This document shows positions 61,612-64,000 of a stretch of 64,000 bases of DNA, piece after piece (position 1 is the stretch's first letter; every line of letters starts with the position of its first letter). The stretch is from contig CAWBHA010000003.1 in the NCBI GenBank assembly GCA_963788585.1, positions 1,612,001-1,676,000 on the forward strand. Direction: 5' to 3'. The stretch comes from Bog-473 sp963788585 (lineage in GTDB: Bacteria; Actinomycetota; Acidimicrobiia; Acidimicrobiales; RAAP-2). Under the pieces are notes generated by a model. That model was not told the DNA's origin. It saw only the letters and a list, made by a program, of their open reading frames with translations, and did no database searches. The position numbers were made by a program, and so were the translations under genes.

Positions 61612-62928
61612 TCACGCTCCGGTGAGGTAGCGGTCGATCATCCGGTGCATGTGAAGGACGTTGCTCTCTTGGCGGCGGTTGAGCCGTAGTGGCGGTCCAG
61701 CGCGCGACTTCATCCCGATCTGGACGTGTGCCATGTTGCCGTAGTCCTGGTTGGTGATCTCGCCCCAGTCCCGTTCGGTCCAGTCGGGGAAGAAGCGGCG
61801 CTCGGCCCGCTTCGGCGGTTCGTCCGGCTGCGGCCACTGGAGGAACCACGTGTCCTTGATGCAGCTGTCCGGATCGATGCCGTTGGGCCGGACGCGGAAG
61901 ACGATGGCGATCCCCGGATAGATCGGCCCCACCATGTTGGGGAAGAAATAGACGTCGTCCGCGCTGGTCAGCTGGTCGTCGGTGAACTCCTCCACGGCCA
62001 CGCCCCGAGCCACCAGAAGCGCACGACGACCCTTTTGATAGCGGCTGAGCATGGTCTCGCCCGCTCCGGGTGTGGAACGGATCTCCTCCACCAGCGCACG
62101 CTCGTCGCGGTAGAACAGCCCGCCCAGGCCGCGGACGAAGTTTTCGAGAATCTCCCCCTCGTCGTAGTCGCCCTCGGCCAGGCCCAGCCGCGGGCTCGGA
62201 CGCAATTGGCGCCGCGCGTTGGGCAGGCGCCCGTAATGAGCGTGGAGGCCGAGAGGCTCGTAATCGAGGCTGACGTCGTCGGTCCACGGGAGGAGCTGCG
62301 GGTGGGTTCCCTGCACGTGGTAGCCCTCGTTGAACGCGTCGACGGCTACCTTCCAATTGGCAGGGAGCACCGTCGACAAAGACGTGCGGACGCGGAGCCG
62401 GTCGAGGTGGTAGGGAGCCAGCAGGGTCGGCAAAGGGTCGAGGTACTCGAGCAGCGGTGGCGCGCCCGGATCGAGGCAGATCCAGACGAAGCCCCCCCAA
62501 CGGTCGACTTGGACCGCCTTGAGGCCGGTCTGCGGCGGGATCGGGTCGAACTCGTCCCGGTCGACTACCTCGACCAGGCGCCCGTCCAGGTCGTAGCGCC
62601 AGGCGTGGTAGCGGCACCGGATGCCGCCGTCGGCGAAGCAGCCGGTCCCATCGGCGAGACGCGTGCCGCGGTGCAGACACGTGTTGTGAAAGGCCCGGAC
62701 GGTGTCGGGGTCCGCCCTGACGACGAGGATCGACTGGTCGCCGATGAGGTATTCGGTGAAGGCCCCGACCTCGGCGATCTCGTCCTCCCGGCACGCGACC
62801 TGCCAGACACGCGACCAGAGCCGGTCGAACTCCAGCTCGGCGAAGTCCGGACTGGTGTAGCGCTCACGAGGGACGGCGCCGTCCTCGCCGATCAAGACCT
62901 TCTCGAGATCCACGTCGCGGTTCACCAT
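61612..62928 (-). CDS. Rieske non-heme iron oxygenase, alpha subunit
   Basis: 438-residue aromatic-ring-hydroxylating-type oxygenase. The [2Fe-2S] Rieske ligands are Cys84-x-His86 (NTCLHRG) and Cys105-x2-His108 (RCRYHAW). The mononuclear iron ligands His204 and His209 are in NEGYHVQGTH, with Glu201 just before; the bridging Asp is replaced or displaced here (AFNEGYH). A later GNMAHVQIGMKS forms the C-terminal family motif. ATG 62928 was chosen by homology. No beta subunit, ferredoxin or reductase lies alongside, so it is probably an alpha-only (trimeric) oxygenase using external electron carriers. Substrate unknown. Confidence 0.92.
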   Translation of the reverse strand: MVNRDVDLEKVLIGEDGAVPRERYTSPDFAELEFDRLWSRVWQVACREDEIAEVGAFTEYLIGDQSILVVRADPDTVRAFHNTCLHRGTRLADGTGCFADGGIRCRYHAWRYDLDGRLVEVVDRDEFDPIPPQTGLKAVQVDRWGGFVWICLDPGAPPLLEYLDPLPTLLAPYHLDRLRVRTSLSTVLPANWKVAVDAFNEGYHVQGTHPQLLPWTDDVSLDYEPLGLHAHYGRLPNARRQLRPSPRLGLAEGDYDEGEILENFVRGLGGLFYRDERALVEEIRSTPGAGETMLSRYQKGRRALLVARGVAVEEFTDDQLTSADDVYFFPNMVGPIYPGIAIVFRVRPNGIDPDSCIKDTWFLQWPQPDEPPKRAERRFFPDWTERDWGEITNQDYGNMAHVQIGMKSRAGPPLRLNRRQESNVLHMHRMIDRYLTGA

Positions 62929-63034
62929 CGATGCGCCCAGTCGTCCGTCGTTCCCTCGAGTTTCGCACCGCCATGCTAGGGCGCGACGCAACTTCAGCGG
63001 GACGTCACCTCGAAGAGGCCGACCGGCCGCTCGG

Positions 63035-63040
63035 TATGCT
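63035..63040 (+). promoter_or_regulatory. -10 hexamer for leaderless ligase mRNA
   Basis: TATGCT, then six bases, then ATG 63047, with no ribosome site between. It lies in the 118-base gap between the divergent Rieske oxygenase and ligase genes. Confidence 0.4.
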
Positions 63041-63046
63041 GCCGCC

Positions 63047-64000
63047 ATGCCCGGCGCAGGACCCGCCACCTTCGCCCCACCGCTGGCCGAGGTGCCGCTG
63101 CCGGCTCCGGACGCCGCGTCCTTGTTGCGGCGCAACGGCACCGACGAGCGCTACGCCGATCGTCCGGCCCTTCGCTTCGGGAACCTCGTCTGGACCCACG
63201 CCGAGCTGCTCGACGAAGCGGTGCGGTATGCGGGGCTGTTTGCCTCTCGCCTCGAGCCCGGCCGTCCCTCCCACGTCGGCGTCCTCCTCGACAACACGCC
63301 CGACTATGTCTTTGCGCTGTGCGGTGCCGGGCTGGCAGGCGTCGCCGTCGCAGGGTTGAACCACACCCGGCACGGGGAGCATCTCGCACGCGACGTCGCG
63401 CATACGGACGTGCAGCTCGTGATCACGGAACCACGCCACCAAGAGCAGCTCGATGCGGCGATCGAGGGCTTCGATCTTCCCGGGGGCGTCCTCGTCTCGG
63501 ATCGCTTCGCGGACGGCGACGATCCTCCCGCCACGGGGGAGATGCTTGTCCGAGCGCTCGACGAGGCGCGGTACGCGCCGCTGCAGTGGGAGCCCGCGTG
63601 CGGGTGCGTCGCCCGAGCCTGCGGTCGACGCCCTGTGGGCGTTGCTCTTCACCTCCGGGACGTCGGCGGCTCCGAAGGCCGTGCGCTGCACGCAGTACCG
63701 GCTCCTCACCACGGGCAACCGGATGGCCATGATGCTCGAGCTCACGCCCGACGACGTGGGATACGCCGCCATGCCGCTCTTCCACACCAATTCCTTGATG
63801 TCCGCCTTCGCTCCGGCGTTGGTGGCCGGTGCCTCGCTCTCCCTGGCCCGTCGCTTCAGCGCCTCTCGGTTTCTCCCAGATGTTCGCCGCTACGGCGCGA
63901 CCTGGTTCAACTACACCGGCAAGGTGCTCGCCTACGTGGTGGCCACGCCGGCCCGTCCCGACGACGCCGACAATCCCTTGCGGGTCGCGTTCGGCAACGA
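63047..64000 (+). pseudogene. AMP-dependent acyl-CoA ligase, frameshifted and cut by the window end
   Basis: N-terminal part of an acyl-CoA synthetase: RPALRFGNLVWTHAELLDEA, VGVLLDNTPDYVFALCGAGL and GLNHTRHGEHLARDVAH in the first frame. That frame is lost after LQWEPACG near 63602. The adenylation loop FTSGTSAAPKAV, the AMPLFHTNSLMSAF segment and FNYTGKVLAYVV follow one base out of phase. Removing one G of the GGG at 63602-63604 restores EPACGASPEPAVDALWALLF. The C-terminal part lies beyond 64000. The ATG at 63047 has an apparent leaderless promoter. It may activate the acid used by the nearby oxygenase or BVMO pathway. Confidence 0.8.

Noticed and set aside
12985..63604. Programmed ribosomal frameshifting as explanation for the broken genes
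   Set aside because: Shifts go in both directions, the sites share no slippery heptamer, and several unrelated families are affected. Random single-base indels explain them better.
1..64000. CRISPR array, tRNA or rRNA genes, insertion sequences, phage integrase
   Set aside because: No regularly spaced repeats, no cloverleaf-like or rRNA-like stretch and no transposase or integrase motifs were found, so there is no direct mark of a mobile element despite the island-like content.

Overview
The window is a 64 kb stretch of a high-G+C chromosome. Dense codon-biased reading frames, frequent GTG starts, 1-4 base stop/start overlaps, a TIGR03084-type (mycothiol-maleylpyruvate-isomerase-like) protein and many TetR regulators point to an actinobacterium, perhaps an uncultured Acidimicrobiia-like lineage. 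The lineage is my inference. No rRNA, tRNA, transposase, integrase or CRISPR array was seen.

Most of the window looks like a catabolic island for acyl-CoA-linked breakdown of a cyclic, terpenoid-, steroid- or aromatic-like substrate. It holds nine amidohydrolase-2/COG3618 genes, five CaiB/BaiF CoA-transferase genes (three two-domain, one adjacent split pair), five SDRs, two acyl-CoA ligases, two crotonases, an acyl-CoA dehydrogenase, an authentic thiolase, a thiolase-like aldolase candidate with its DUF35 partner, a carboxyltransferase, two P450s (one fused to a TetR regulator), a small ferredoxin, a Rieske oxygenase, a Baeyer-Villiger monooxygenase and a KstD-like flavoprotein.

Layout. 1-2251 (-): two-domain CaiB, cut by the window edge. 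2381-5199 (+): amidohydrolase and carboxyltransferase. 5246-10688 (-): SDR, two amidohydrolases, alpha/beta hydrolase, EthD protein, SDR. 10843-15266 (+): two amidohydrolases, VOC protein, TetR, hydrolase, behind a promoter overlapped by an inverted repeat. 15282-16947 (-): acyl-CoA ligase. 17261-22280 (+): CaiB, DUF35, thiolase-like protein, TIGR03084 protein. 22277-26918 (+): amidohydrolase, hydrolase, TetR, thiolase, hypothetical. 26946-34010: a non-catabolic interlude (DsbA-like, Ohr, DUF1275, VOC, an apparently permuted phosphodiesterase, secreted Lipoprotein_15 protein, copper monooxygenase, lipoprotein). 34306-38932 (+): crotonase, split CaiB pair, acyl-CoA dehydrogenase. 38966-42988: P450/SDR, ferredoxin, KstD-like flavoprotein. 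43113-50702 (+): amidohydrolase, active and degenerate M24 proteins, crotonase, two-domain CaiB, MarR. 50727-54985: P450-TetR fusion, TetR, drug exporter with twin operators. 54995-59343 (-): BVMO, SDR, lactonase-type amidohydrolase. 59595-64000: amidohydrolase, SDR, Rieske oxygenase, acyl-CoA ligase (cut by the window edge).

At least seven genes, probably nine, are broken by a single-base insertion or deletion, mostly in short G or C runs. In every case with both ends visible, restoring one base gives an intact full-length protein. I read this mainly as residual sequence error in a draft or metagenomic assembly, and annotate these loci as frameshifted rather than as true decay. The most interesting biology is the P450-TetR fusion with its own operator-like promoter, the six-gene M24/CaiB operon, the BVMO/SDR/lactonase operon, the asymmetric CaiB architecture, and a shared palindromic operator in front of two operons.
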